From: ZLKRG08 sp963977625
Lineage (GTDB): Bacteria; Actinomycetota; Actinomycetes; Nanopelagicales; Nanopelagicaceae
Assembly (NCBI GenBank): GCA_963977625.1
Contig: CAXBPX010000032.1
Span: forward strand, 1 to 11,595
Direction: 5' to 3'
Length of the DNA: 11,595 nucleotides
The translations under genes and the position numbers were made by a program. Under the pieces are notes generated by a model that saw only the letters and a list, made by a program, of their open reading frames with translations, was not told the origin of the DNA and did not search any database. Positions 1 to 6,967 of the stretch are shown here, piece after piece; within the stretch, counting starts at the first letter, position 1; every line of letters starts with the position of its first letter.

Positions 1-32
1 GAAGGAGATTGAGAAGCCAGTACTAAACGCAT
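1..32 (-). CDS. maf: Maf-like nucleotide pyrophosphatase, N-terminal fragment (cut by window edge)
   Basis: Reading the minus strand from the ATG at 32-30 gives MRLVLASQSP and then the window ends. This matches the conserved N-terminus of Maf/YhdE proteins (M-x-L-V-L-A-S-x-S-P-R/S). These are nucleoside triphosphate pyrophosphatases thought to remove modified nucleotides or affect septum formation. The start codon directly abuts the TAA stop of accE (35-33), so the two are very probably co-transcribed and translationally coupled. The order accD-accE-maf is also found in mycobacteria, which supports the assignment even though only ten full codons are visible. Nothing about catalytic residues can be judged from this fragment. 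Confidence 0.75.
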   Translation of the reverse strand, partial: MRLVLASQSP

Positions 33-221
33 TTAGATATTTCTGCCTGCTCCGAACTTGATTGATTGAGGCATTGCTGCGCGCATAATTGGTTGTGCCC
101 AAGTGCTGCGCTTAACGACTGGATCTTTTTCCACACGTTTATGCTGATTGAGAACTTGAGTCAAGACTGCAAGTTCTTCATTAGTCGGTTTGCCGCTAAT
201 GATCGAGAATCTAACTGTCAT
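33..221 (-). CDS. accE: Acyl-CoA carboxylase epsilon subunit
   Basis: This 62-residue protein is the small epsilon subunit found only with actinobacterial acyl-CoA carboxylases, where it stabilises or activates the alpha/beta holoenzyme. It starts with a short beta-like segment (FSIISGKPTNEELAVLT, residues 5-21), the usual G-x-P-T/S-x-E-E-L pattern of the family. It ends with a basic tail carrying S-x-W (residues 39-41), followed by P and R residues, as in AccE/PccE tails. Its ATG overlaps the accD TGA stop in an ATGA (221-218), so translation is coupled to the beta subunit, its partner. Its stop abuts the start of maf. The family diverges strongly in sequence, so the call rests on size, the tail pattern and position. 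Confidence 0.85.
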   Translation of the reverse strand: MTVRFSIISGKPTNEELAVLTQVLNQHKRVEKDPVVKRSTWAQPIMRAAMPQSIKFGAGRNI

Positions 222-1789
222 AGCGGAATATTTCCGTGCTTACGTGGAGGCAATGAATCACGTTTAGTCTTCAAAGTGCGTAGCACCTTTGTGATGTATT
301 CACGAGATTGATTAGGTTCAATAACCGCATCAACGATGCCGCGTTCTGCTGCGTTATAAGGATTAGCCAAAGATTCGTTGTATTCAGCAATTAGCTGTGC
401 TCGCATTGCTTCAGGATCTTTCGCTTCTGCGATCTCTTTGCGGTAAAGAATATTTACAGCGCCTTGTCCACCCATAACTGCAATTTCAGCAGTTGGCCAA
501 GCGAATACAACATCGCCACCAATCTGCTTAGAGCCCATAACAATGTAAGCGCCGCCGTAAGCTTTACGAGTTACAAGAGTTACAAGAGGCACCGTTGCTT
601 CTGCATATGCGTAAAGCAATTTCGCACCGCGACGAATAATTCCGTCCCACTCTTGTTCGGTGCCAGGTAAGAATCCTGGAACGTCCACCAAAGTAATAAT
701 AGGAATATTAAATGCATCGCAGAAACGTAAGAAACGCGCTGCTTTTTCAGATGAATCAATATCCAGAGTTCCAGCTAATTGTTGTGGCTGGTTTGCAATG
801 ATTCCAACTGTTTCACCTTCGATACGACCATAACCAACAATGATGTTGGGCGCAAAGTTTGCATGAATCTCTAAGAATTCGCCTTCATCAAGGATTGCAT
901 GAATAACTGTCTTCATGTCATATGGCTGATTCGGTGAATCCGGAATCAAAGTATCAAGCGCCGTATCAGTTGCCTTGCGCGCAAGAGTTTCGGTTGCAGG
1001 AAGATGTGGTGCGCCATCCATGTTGTTACTTGGCAAATAAGAGAGGAGCGCCTTAACGTAATCAATCGCATCTTCTTCTGATTCCGCTAAGTAGTGCGCA
1101 TTACCTGTCTTTGATGCGTGTGTATGTGCACCACCAAGTTCTTCCATGCCAACTTCTTCGCCGGTCACAGTCTTAATGACATCTGGACCCGTAATGAACA
1201 TGTATGACTTCTCATTAACCATCACCGTAAAGTCTGTAAGCGCTGGTGAATATGCCGCGCCACCTGCGCAAGGACCAAGAATTAAAGTTATTTGCGGAAT
1301 CACTCCAGAAGAGCGAGTATTTAATCTAAAGATATGTCCATAACCGCCCAGAGCTTGTACGCCTTCTTGAATTCGGGCGCCACCAGAATCATTTATTCCG
1401 ATTAATGGAACTCCATTTTTAAGAGCAAATTCCATAATCTTTCGAATTTTTTCAGCCATAACTTCACCGAGTGATCCACCAAAAATAGTGAAGTCTTGTG
1501 AATAGACGGCAACACTACGACCGTCAATTGTGCCAAAACCAATTACAACGCCATCGCCATATGGTCGGTTCTTTTCCATGCCAAATGAATATGAACGATG
1601 ACGAGCAAATTCATCCATTTCTTGAAAAGAGCCTTCATCAAGTAAGAGCGCAATTCTTTCGCGTGCAGTTAATTTCCCCTTAGCGTGCTGCTTGGTGACT
1701 GCTGCTTCGGATGCAGAATGCACTGCCTCATCTAATCGAGCGCGTAAATCTTCAATCTTGCCGGCGGTGGTTTTCAAATTCTTGGCCAT
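218..1789 (-). CDS. accD: Acyl-CoA/propionyl-CoA carboxylase beta subunit (carboxyltransferase)
   Basis: This is the carboxyltransferase subunit of a biotin-dependent acyl-CoA carboxylase. It moves CO2 from carboxybiotin to acetyl- or propionyl-CoA, giving malonyl- or methylmalonyl-CoA for lipid synthesis, in the cytoplasm. At 523 residues it has the full length of the PccB/AccD5 family, with two crotonase-like halves. Visible signatures are SGGARIQEG (135-143), the oxyanion-type GPCAGGAAYSPAL (172-184), VDVPGFLPG (368-376), RKAYGGAY (408-415) and the actinobacterial C-terminus RKHGNIPL (516-523). The ATG at 1789 gives the usual start, followed by TTAGKIEDLRARL. The adjacent accE and divergent birA fit a biotin enzyme. 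Acetyl versus propionyl preference cannot be fixed by reading alone. The biotin carboxylase/carrier (alpha) subunit is not in the window. A leaderless-type -10 lies 6 nt upstream of the start. Confidence 0.95.
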   Translation of the reverse strand: MAKNLKTTAGKIEDLRARLDEAVHSASEAAVTKQHAKGKLTARERIALLLDEGSFQEMDEFARHRSYSFGMEKNRPYGDGVVIGFGTIDGRSVAVYSQDFTIFGGSLGEVMAEKIRKIMEFALKNGVPLIGINDSGGARIQEGVQALGGYGHIFRLNTRSSGVIPQITLILGPCAGGAAYSPALTDFTVMVNEKSYMFITGPDVIKTVTGEEVGMEELGGAHTHASKTGNAHYLAESEEDAIDYVKALLSYLPSNNMDGAPHLPATETLARKATDTALDTLIPDSPNQPYDMKTVIHAILDEGEFLEIHANFAPNIIVGYGRIEGETVGIIANQPQQLAGTLDIDSSEKAARFLRFCDAFNIPIITLVDVPGFLPGTEQEWDGIIRRGAKLLYAYAEATVPLVTLVTRKAYGGAYIVMGSKQIGGDVVFAWPTAEIAVMGGQGAVNILYRKEIAEAKDPEAMRAQLIAEYNESLANPYNAAERGIVDAVIEPNQSREYITKVLRTLKTKRDSLPPRKHGNIPL

Positions 1790-1794
1790 GGGCT

Positions 1795-1800
1795 TACCGT
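1795..1800 (+). promoter_or_regulatory. Putative -10 element for birA-purK-purE
   Basis: TACCGT is followed by seven bases, ACCTGCT, and then the GTG start of birA at 1808, again a TANNNT-N7-start leaderless layout. A -35-like TTCAAA at 1773-1778, inside accD, is spaced 16 nt away. The element overlaps the accD -10 on the other strand by five base pairs. The prediction is by pattern only. Confidence 0.5.
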
Positions 1801-1801
1801 A
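1796..1801 (-). promoter_or_regulatory. Putative -10 element for accD-accE-maf
   Basis: On the minus strand TACGGT (TANNNT type) is followed by exactly six bases, AAGCCC, and then the accD ATG. This is the layout of leaderless transcripts in Actinobacteria, where transcription starts at the first base of the start codon. A weak -35-like TAGACC lies at 1825-1820, 18 nt upstream. No Shine-Dalgarno sequence fits in the gap. The hexamer shares five base pairs with the opposing birA -10. The prediction is by pattern only. Confidence 0.5.
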
Positions 1802-1807
1802 CCTGCT

Positions 1808-2533
1808 GTGGGTATCACAGGTCTAAATGTTGATGAGATAAATTCAAAAGTTGCGCAGTACTGGTCAGTAAGCGTGACGGAAGAAACTACTTCAACCCAG
1901 AGCGATTTAATTAAGAATTTTAATTCAGGAAATGTTTTAGTAGCTGAATATCAAAGTGCTGGCCGTGGCAGATTGGATCGCAAGTTTGAAGTTCCACCAC
2001 GCAAAGGATTAACTTTTTCATTTTGCATTTCACCAGATCAAGATTTTGGTTGGATTCCACTAATCACTGGTTTGGCAGTAGCCAATGCAATTAATAGATA
2101 TTTAAATTCGGATGCTGTCAAAATTAAATGGCCTAACGATTTATTGATTAATGGAAAAAAATTAGCTGGCATCTTAAGTGAGAAATGTGAAAGCGGTGTA
2201 GTGGTTGGAGTTGGAATCAATATCTACCAAACACAAGCTGAACTTCCAATTGCAGACGCAATTTCACTTTCAATGGTCCGCCCTGTAGATAGAGAGTCAT
2301 TGTTGATTGAAATTCTCAATGAATTAGGAGTGGTATTTTCTGATATTGAGAATCAAAAAAATATGTATCGAAAGCAATGCGCGACGATTGGCGCAAAAGT
2401 TCAAGCAACGCTCCCAGATGGAGAAATCATCGAAGATTTCGCATTGGGTATTTCAAATGAAGGCGCTTTATTACTTAAATCTAGGGAAATTAGGGTCGGA
2501 GATATCGTGCATTTAAGATACGACGGTGAGTAA
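1808..2533 (+). CDS. birA: Biotin-[acetyl-CoA-carboxylase] ligase (monofunctional, no DNA-binding domain)
   Basis: Biotin protein ligase makes biotinyl-AMP and transfers biotin to the carrier domain of acyl-CoA carboxylase. The 241 residues contain the catalytic and C-terminal domains only. There is no N-terminal helix-turn-helix, so it should not be a repressor of the E. coli BirA type. Motifs are TSTQ (28-31), the biotinyl-AMP loop GRGRLDRKF (52-60), KWPND (107-111), KLAGIL (118-123, with the lysine equivalent to E. coli K183) and GVGIN (134-138). The loop departs from the usual GRGRRGRxW at three positions (L56, D57, F60), although the equivalent of E. coli R118 (R55) is kept. The GTG start at 1808 fits the length and the leaderless promoter. 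The gene is divergent from accD, its metabolic partner, and overlaps purK by 8 nt. Confidence 0.93.
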   Translation: MGITGLNVDEINSKVAQYWSVSVTEETTSTQSDLIKNFNSGNVLVAEYQSAGRGRLDRKFEVPPRKGLTFSFCISPDQDFGWIPLITGLAVANAINRYLNSDAVKIKWPNDLLINGKKLAGILSEKCESGVVVGVGINIYQTQAELPIADAISLSMVRPVDRESLLIEILNELGVVFSDIENQKNMYRKQCATIGAKVQATLPDGEIIEDFALGISNEGALLLKSREIRVGDIVHLRYDGE

Positions 2534-3632
2534 TTTTCCCCGTGTTGGAGTAGTGGGTTCGGGCCAATTAGCTCAGATGATGCTGGCACCAGCTGCGGCA
2601 CTTGGTATTGATCTAATAACGCTTGCCAATAGCGCAACAGATTCCGCCGCGCAGAGTTCGCCACATGTAGTTGGTGATTTCCGAGACTTAGAAACAGTAC
2701 GCAACTTTGCCAAAAACTGTGATCTGGTGACCTTTGAACATGAATTGATTCCAATTTCAATTGTCAGAACTTTAGAAGCCGAAGGATTTAAGTTTTTGCC
2801 TACCACCAATGCCTTTCAATATTCTCAGGATAAGGCGCTAATGCGCGAGAAGTTGGCGCATTTACCAAACCCAAAGTGGCAATTAGTAACACAGGCTATA
2901 GATTGGAATTATCCAGCAATTGCAAAGGCGATTTCTGGAGGTTATGACGGCCGCGGCGTTTGGAAAATTGAAAATAGCAGCGAGCTCGAAAAGCTATTAA
3001 AAGAAGTGCCCAAATTAATATTGGAAGAATTAATTGATTTTGATTTCGAAATCTCAGTAATGGTGGCACGTTCACCACATGGACAAGCAGCCACCTGGGC
3101 ACCAACACTTACAGTTCAGCGCGATGGTATTTGTGTGGAAACCATCACGCCGGTACCAGACTTTAGTGATGCTCAATCTGAAGTAGCTCAGAATTTGGCA
3201 TTAAAAATTGCAGATGAAATCGGATTAGTCGGAGTGATGGCAGTAGAAATGTTTGTCAAAGGTAATGAGCTATTCATAAATGAATTAGCACTTCGACCAC
3301 ATAATTCCGGACATTGGACCATCGAAGGATCAAAAACTAGTCAATTCGAACAACATTTAAGAGCAATATTAGATTTGCCACTTGGAGATACTTCTATGAC
3401 TGCAAAATGGGCAGTGATGGGAAACGTCTTGGGTGGCAGCAAAACCGATATGTATCGCCCGTACTTACATTTGATGGCGCGCACGCCTGCACTTAAATTT
3501 CATCAGTATCGCAAAGAGGTGCGACCTGGTCGCAAGATTGGGCATGTAAGTATCACTGGCGATAATCTCGTAGAATTGCGAAACGAAGTAGCGCACGCAC
3601 TTGCATATATGAGCGGAGAGATTGATGAGTGA
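2526..3632 (+). CDS. purK: N5-carboxyaminoimidazole ribonucleotide synthase
   Basis: PurK is an ATP-grasp enzyme that uses ATP and bicarbonate to convert AIR to N5-CAIR in de novo purine synthesis; PurE, encoded next, takes the product. The 368 residues match the family length. The N-terminal Rossmann-like part has VGVVGSGQLAQMM (7-19). The ATP-grasp part has DKALMREKL (102-110), KAISGGYDGRGVW (134-146) and VEMFV through NELALRPHNSGHW (240-264). The C-terminal part has RPGRKIGHV (333-341). In the NE-x-A-P-RPHNSGH motif the usual proline is leucine (L256), a minor change. The start is GTG at 2526, giving an 8-nt overlap with birA (GTGAGTAA), and no Shine-Dalgarno sequence is visible, so coupling by re-initiation is likely. 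Confidence 0.95.
   Translation: MSNFPRVGVVGSGQLAQMMLAPAAALGIDLITLANSATDSAAQSSPHVVGDFRDLETVRNFAKNCDLVTFEHELIPISIVRTLEAEGFKFLPTTNAFQYSQDKALMREKLAHLPNPKWQLVTQAIDWNYPAIAKAISGGYDGRGVWKIENSSELEKLLKEVPKLILEELIDFDFEISVMVARSPHGQAATWAPTLTVQRDGICVETITPVPDFSDAQSEVAQNLALKIADEIGLVGVMAVEMFVKGNELFINELALRPHNSGHWTIEGSKTSQFEQHLRAILDLPLGDTSMTAKWAVMGNVLGGSKTDMYRPYLHLMARTPALKFHQYRKEVRPGRKIGHVSITGDNLVELRNEVAHALAYMSGEIDE
3615..3620 (+). promoter_or_regulatory. Ribosome binding site deciding the purE start
   Basis: GGAGAG lies inside the 3' end of purK. Its GGAG core is six bases before ATG 3625 but only three before the in-frame TTG at 3622, so it favours the ATG as the purE start. Confidence 0.6.
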
Positions 3633-4131
3633 TGTAGCAATCATCATGGGTTCAGATTCAGATTGGCCAACCATGGAAGCTGCTGCAAATATTCTGGATG
3701 AATTTGGCATCTCTTACACCGCCGAAGTAATTTCAGCGCATCGCATGCCAGATGAAATGGCTGAATTTGCAAAAGGTGCTGCAAGCAATGGTTTTAAAGT
3801 AATTATTGCTGGTGCTGGTGGAGCTGCACATCTACCAGGCATGGTCGCATCTCTTACCGCTTTACCAGTAATTGGCGTACCAGTACCGCTAGCTAATTTA
3901 GAAGGCATGGATTCACTTCTTTCAATTGTTCAGATGCCAGCTGGAATTCCGGTAGCCACAGTTGGAATTGGCAATGCTAAAAACGCGGGAATTTTGGCCG
4001 CGCGAATTTTGGCTGTTTCGAATAAAGATTTACATTCAAAAGTTGAAAATGCTATGCAAAAGCTAAATCAAGAAGCTAAAGCTAAAGGTGCATCTCTTAA
4101 AGCGAAGCGCACTCAAAAAACTGGATTTTAA
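3625..4131 (+). CDS. purE: N5-carboxyaminoimidazole ribonucleotide mutase (class I PurE)
   Basis: PurE interconverts N5-CAIR and CAIR, the step after PurK in purine synthesis. With the ATG at 3625 the protein is 168 residues. An in-frame TTG one codon upstream (3622) is less likely because of the ribosome binding site spacing. Class I signatures are complete: GSDSDW (9-14), SAHRMP (37-42), AGAGGAAHLPGM (62-73, including the catalytic histidine 69), GVPV (84-87) and SLLSIVQMPAGIPVATV (97-113). A lysine-rich tail follows residue 150. Presence of PurK agrees with a class I (CAIR mutase) rather than class II enzyme. The start overlaps the purK stop by 8 nt (ATGAGTGA). The stop overlaps the stop of the convergent CoA-binding gene. 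Confidence 0.96.
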   Translation: MSDVAIIMGSDSDWPTMEAAANILDEFGISYTAEVISAHRMPDEMAEFAKGAASNGFKVIIAGAGGAAHLPGMVASLTALPVIGVPVPLANLEGMDSLLSIVQMPAGIPVATVGIGNAKNAGILAARILAVSNKDLHSKVENAMQKLNQEAKAKGASLKAKRTQKTGF

Positions 4132-4526
4132 CGTTTACGATATTCAATAGCAGGGCAGCGATCCATTATTGCCAGTAAACCTGCAGCTTCTGCTCTAGCA
4201 ATCGCGGCTTCATCAATTACATCTAATTGTAACCAGACAGCTTTGGCACCAATCGCAATTGCTTCATCGACTACTTTTCCGACTAATTTTGAATTTACAA
4301 AGCAATCGACAACTTCAATAGGAAATGGAATTTCAGCTAGAGTTTTGTAACCTGCTTCACCGTGCACAGTTTCTGCTCGAGGATATACCGGCACAATTCG
4401 GTGCCCTTTCTCTTGCAATAACTTACTCACGCCAAACGCAGCGCGTTCTGGATTATTTCCAAGACCAACTATCGCCCAAGTTTTCATTGCTAAAACTTGA
4501 TCAATAGTTTCTTCGTTAAAACTCAT
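4128..4526 (-). CDS. CoA-binding domain protein (YccU-like)
   Basis: This 132-residue single-domain protein has the Rossmann-type CoA_binding fold of the YccU family. Visible marks are WAIVGLGNNPER (17-28, the nucleotide/CoA loop), the VPVYPR strand (45-50), VWLQLDVID (97-105, normally WLQLGV) and the terminal MDRCPAIEY (121-129). The precise role of the family is not settled; binding of CoA or acyl-CoA is the expected activity. A longer reading from 4568 is possible, but ATG 4526 is preferred. It forms an ATGA overlap with the ugd stop, has an AGGA ribosome binding site five bases upstream (4535-4532), and begins just before conserved sequence. It is the last gene of the LCP-ugd operon; whether this pairing is functional or accidental is unclear. 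Confidence 0.88.
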   Translation of the reverse strand: MSFNEETIDQVLAMKTWAIVGLGNNPERAAFGVSKLLQEKGHRIVPVYPRAETVHGEAGYKTLAEIPFPIEVVDCFVNSKLVGKVVDEAIAIGAKAVWLQLDVIDEAAIARAEAAGLLAIMDRCPAIEYRKR

Positions 4527-5815
4527 GCACGTCCTAGTGCGTGGAAATCCCAACCTGCCATTTGCCACTTTTCACGGTCCAACATATTTCGCCCATCAAG
4601 GATTTTTGCTTGCTTTACTAACTTCTTGATGGTGGCAGGATCTAGCTCTCGATATTGCTTCCATTCGGTCAAGTGCAAAATTAAATCTGCACCAGCAACG
4701 CAATCTTCGATACTTTCGGAAAAAGTTAGCGCTGGGAAGCGTTTACGTGCAGGTTCAATTCCTTTTGGATCGTGAACGCAAACTTTTGCCCCAGTAGCAT
4801 GAATTTGCGCTGCGATATCTAGGGCTGGCGAATCGCGGACATCATCAGAGTCAGGTTTAAAGGTGGCACCAAGTACTGCAATTTTGAATGACTTTAAATC
4901 CATTCCTAATTCTTTTTGAACTACATTTATCACGCGTTGACGTGCGCGCAAATTGATGGCATCAATATCTTTTAAGAATTCAACTGCCTGTGAAGCGCCG
5001 AGTTCTTCAGCGCGCGCCATAAATGCGCGAATATCTTTAGGTAAACAGCCACCGCCAAAACCAATACCGGCTTGCAAGAATCTATTGCCAATACGTGGGT
5101 CATAACCAATCGCTTTTGCTAAAACTGTGACGTCACCACCAGCAGTTTCGCAAATTTCTGCCATTGCATTAATAAATGAAATTTTGGTAGCCAAAAATGA
5201 GTTTGCCGAAACTTTTACCAACTCCGCAGTTGGTAAATTGGCACGAACCCAAGGAGTACCTTCTTTGAGATTAACGGCATAAACCTCTTTTAATATTGCT
5301 TCAGCGCGATCAGATGTAACACCAATAACTAAACGATTTGGTCTTAAAGTATCTTCGACTGCAAAACCTTCTCGTAAGAATTCTGGATTCCACGCAAGTT
5401 CTGCATGCGCTGGCACGTTTTTAGCAAGTTCTTGTGCGGTACCAACTGGGACAGTTGATTTACCCACTAATAATGAACCAGGTTTAGCGACCGCGCCGAC
5501 GGCTGCAAATGCACTTTTTACATAAGTTAAATCTGCAGCTAATCCACCTTTAGTTTGAGGAGTGCCAACACAGATAAAGTGCACATCACAATCTGCAATT
5601 TCTGAATAATCAGTTGTGAATTTCAAATTCCCATTATTAACATGTTTTGAAAGTAACTCTGGTAATTCTGGCTCATAGAATGGGAGTTCGCCTTTTGAAA
5701 GCGCTGCAATTTTTGCGGCATCGTTATCAACGCCAACGACTTCAAGCCCAAGTTCAGCCATACAAGCTGCATGCGTGGCTCCGAGATAGCCAGTGCCAAT
5801 TACCGAGATTTTCAT
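4523..5815 (-). CDS. ugd: UDP-glucose 6-dehydrogenase
   Basis: This cytoplasmic enzyme oxidises UDP-glucose to UDP-glucuronate with two NAD+, supplying uronic acid for surface polysaccharide. From ATG 5815 it is 430 residues, the usual size. The Rossmann motif GTGYLG is at 7-12, TPQTKGG at 85-91, KSTVPVGT at 119-126, NPEFLREG at 143-150, the active-site region K201-N205, the catalytic cysteine C257 in GFGGGCLPKD (252-261), and GRNMLD at 408-413. All three UDPGDH domains are intact. An upstream in-frame start at 5884 would run deep into the LCP gene and add 23 non-conserved residues, so 5815 is preferred because MKISVIGTGYLG is the classic N-terminus. The LCP gene ends 10 nt upstream and the CoA-binding gene overlaps the stop, so this is the middle gene of a three-gene operon. 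Confidence 0.95.
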   Translation of the reverse strand: MKISVIGTGYLGATHAACMAELGLEVVGVDNDAAKIAALSKGELPFYEPELPELLSKHVNNGNLKFTTDYSEIADCDVHFICVGTPQTKGGLAADLTYVKSAFAAVGAVAKPGSLLVGKSTVPVGTAQELAKNVPAHAELAWNPEFLREGFAVEDTLRPNRLVIGVTSDRAEAILKEVYAVNLKEGTPWVRANLPTAELVKVSANSFLATKISFINAMAEICETAGGDVTVLAKAIGYDPRIGNRFLQAGIGFGGGCLPKDIRAFMARAEELGASQAVEFLKDIDAINLRARQRVINVVQKELGMDLKSFKIAVLGATFKPDSDDVRDSPALDIAAQIHATGAKVCVHDPKGIEPARKRFPALTFSESIEDCVAGADLILHLTEWKQYRELDPATIKKLVKQAKILDGRNMLDREKWQMAGWDFHALGRA

Positions 5816-5825
5816 ATTGGGGAGT

Positions 5826-6941
5826 TTAATACTTAACCTGACCGCAGAGGTTTTCACTTGCGGTAGTGGTTTTAAATTTATCAATTATTGATGGTGATGC
5901 AGATGCTTTCTTCTTGGCTGAAGGTGATGGTGAAGCTTGATCTACAACTGGCTGATCGTTGCGTAAACGGTCGAATAACTCAGGCGCTAATGTTTCATGC
6001 CAAATCACCACTGAACCAAGTCCAGCAACATATCCATTTGAGGTTCCCAGAGGAATTGTCATTGTGCGCATTTTGCTTGGCGACAAATTCTTAATTTGTT
6101 TTGCTAAGTTAACAATATCGCTTTGATTAAGTGTTTCATCTGTTTTTACAGTTTTAAAAACTGCAGATATTAAATCTTTAACTTTAAATGGATTTAGCAA
6201 GACACCAGTGCTGGTGGCTTTACGAAAAACAGCTGATACAAATTGCTGTTGGCGTTGCATACGACCAATGTCGCCTAGTCCATCAAAGTCACGTGAGCGA
6301 ACATATTTCAAAGATTCAATTCCATTTAATGTGTGTACACCCGCATCCATCACTAAGTGACTTTGCGGATCATTAATTGGAACTTTTGAACAAACTTGAA
6401 TTCCACCAAGAGCATCCACTACATTTTTAAATCCAGCAAAATTAACTTCTACATAATGATCTATACGTAAATTAGTTTTTGCTTCAATCGTTTGAATCAG
6501 CAATGGTGCACCGCCCCAAGCAAATGCTGCATTTATTTTGGCTTGAGTCTCAGGAACTTTAGTTTTGCCATCTAAACCAATGTGTTCGGGAACGGTAACT
6601 AAACTATCTCGTGGAATTGAAATAACAACTGCATTGTCTCGGGATTTACTAATGTGCACTAACATCATGGTGTCAGAGCGTGCGCCAGCTGCAGTTTTTG
6701 TTGAACCCACTCTTAACAAACGCAATTCCTCTTTAGTAAGTCCTTCGCGAGTGTCAGATCCGACAACTAAGTAATTAAGTGCGCTAGATGCGCGATCTGG
6801 GCGATTAATTAAATTATTAAATACGCTTACTCGATTAATGGCCCCACTAATTCGACTTAATCCAATCCATGCAAAGGCAGAAACTAGAACAATGCTGATT
6901 GATGTCCAGGTTAAATATTTAATCGCCTTTGGTGATTTCAC
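5826..6941 (-). CDS. LytR-CpsA-Psr (LCP) family glycopolymer ligase
   Basis: LCP proteins move lipid-linked glycopolymers onto peptidoglycan or other acceptors at the outer membrane face. This 371-residue protein has a short basic N-terminus, one membrane anchor (about 10-28) and an extracytoplasmic LCP domain (about 55-240). Its motifs are NYLVVGSDTREG (56-67), GARSDTMMLVHI (86-97), VISIPRDS (106-113), KINAAFAWGGA (135-145), VVDALGGI (174-181) and YVRSRDFDGLGDIGRMQRQQQF (213-234). The arginines and aspartates that bind pyrophosphate and Mg are all present. The C-terminus has a Ser/Pro/Lys-rich stretch (about 337-350) and ends near Cys366. With Cys184 this gives two cysteines that may form a disulfide. 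The GTG start at 6941 is supported by a TANNNT -10 seven bases upstream. It is first in the operon with ugd. Confidence 0.93.
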   Translation of the reverse strand: MKSPKAIKYLTWTSISIVLVSAFAWIGLSRISGAINRVSVFNNLINRPDRASSALNYLVVGSDTREGLTKEELRLLRVGSTKTAAGARSDTMMLVHISKSRDNAVVISIPRDSLVTVPEHIGLDGKTKVPETQAKINAAFAWGGAPLLIQTIEAKTNLRIDHYVEVNFAGFKNVVDALGGIQVCSKVPINDPQSHLVMDAGVHTLNGIESLKYVRSRDFDGLGDIGRMQRQQQFVSAVFRKATSTGVLLNPFKVKDLISAVFKTVKTDETLNQSDIVNLAKQIKNLSPSKMRTMTIPLGTSNGYVAGLGSVVIWHETLAPELFDRLRNDQPVVDQASPSPSAKKKASASPSIIDKFKTTTASENLCGQVKY

Positions 6942-6948
6942 GGGCGAA

Positions 6949-6954
6949 AGCCTA
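6949..6954 (-). promoter_or_regulatory. Putative -10 element for the LCP-ugd-CoA-binding operon
   Basis: On the minus strand TAGGCT is followed by seven bases (TTCGCCC) and then the GTG start of the LCP gene, a leaderless-type layout. No Shine-Dalgarno sequence and no good -35 are visible. The prediction is by pattern only. Confidence 0.4.
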
Positions 6955-6967
6955 CAAGAGCGACCTT

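Noticed and set aside
224..236. Perfect inverted repeat CGGAA-TAT-TTCCG next to the accE start
   Set aside because: It lies in the codons for the conserved AccD C-terminus (HGNIPL) and is explained by those residues; five base pairs and no T-run do not make a terminator or operator.
1146..1683. Open frames on the plus strand across accD (1146-1343 and 1498-1683)
   Set aside because: They are antisense shadows of a strongly conserved accD gene, with no recognisable protein family or start signals.
2401..2760. 119-codon minus-strand frame across the birA/purK junction
   Set aside because: It is antisense to two conserved genes, has no recognisable domain, and is best explained as a shadow frame.
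4527..4568. Longer start for the CoA-binding protein (14 extra residues)
   Set aside because: The extension is only the antiparallel reading of ugd 3' codons in another frame, while ATG 4526 has an AGGA site and an ATGA overlap.
5816..5884. Longer start for ugd (23 extra residues)
   Set aside because: It would overlap the LCP gene by nearly 60 bases and precede the classic MKISVIGTGYLG N-terminus with unconserved sequence.
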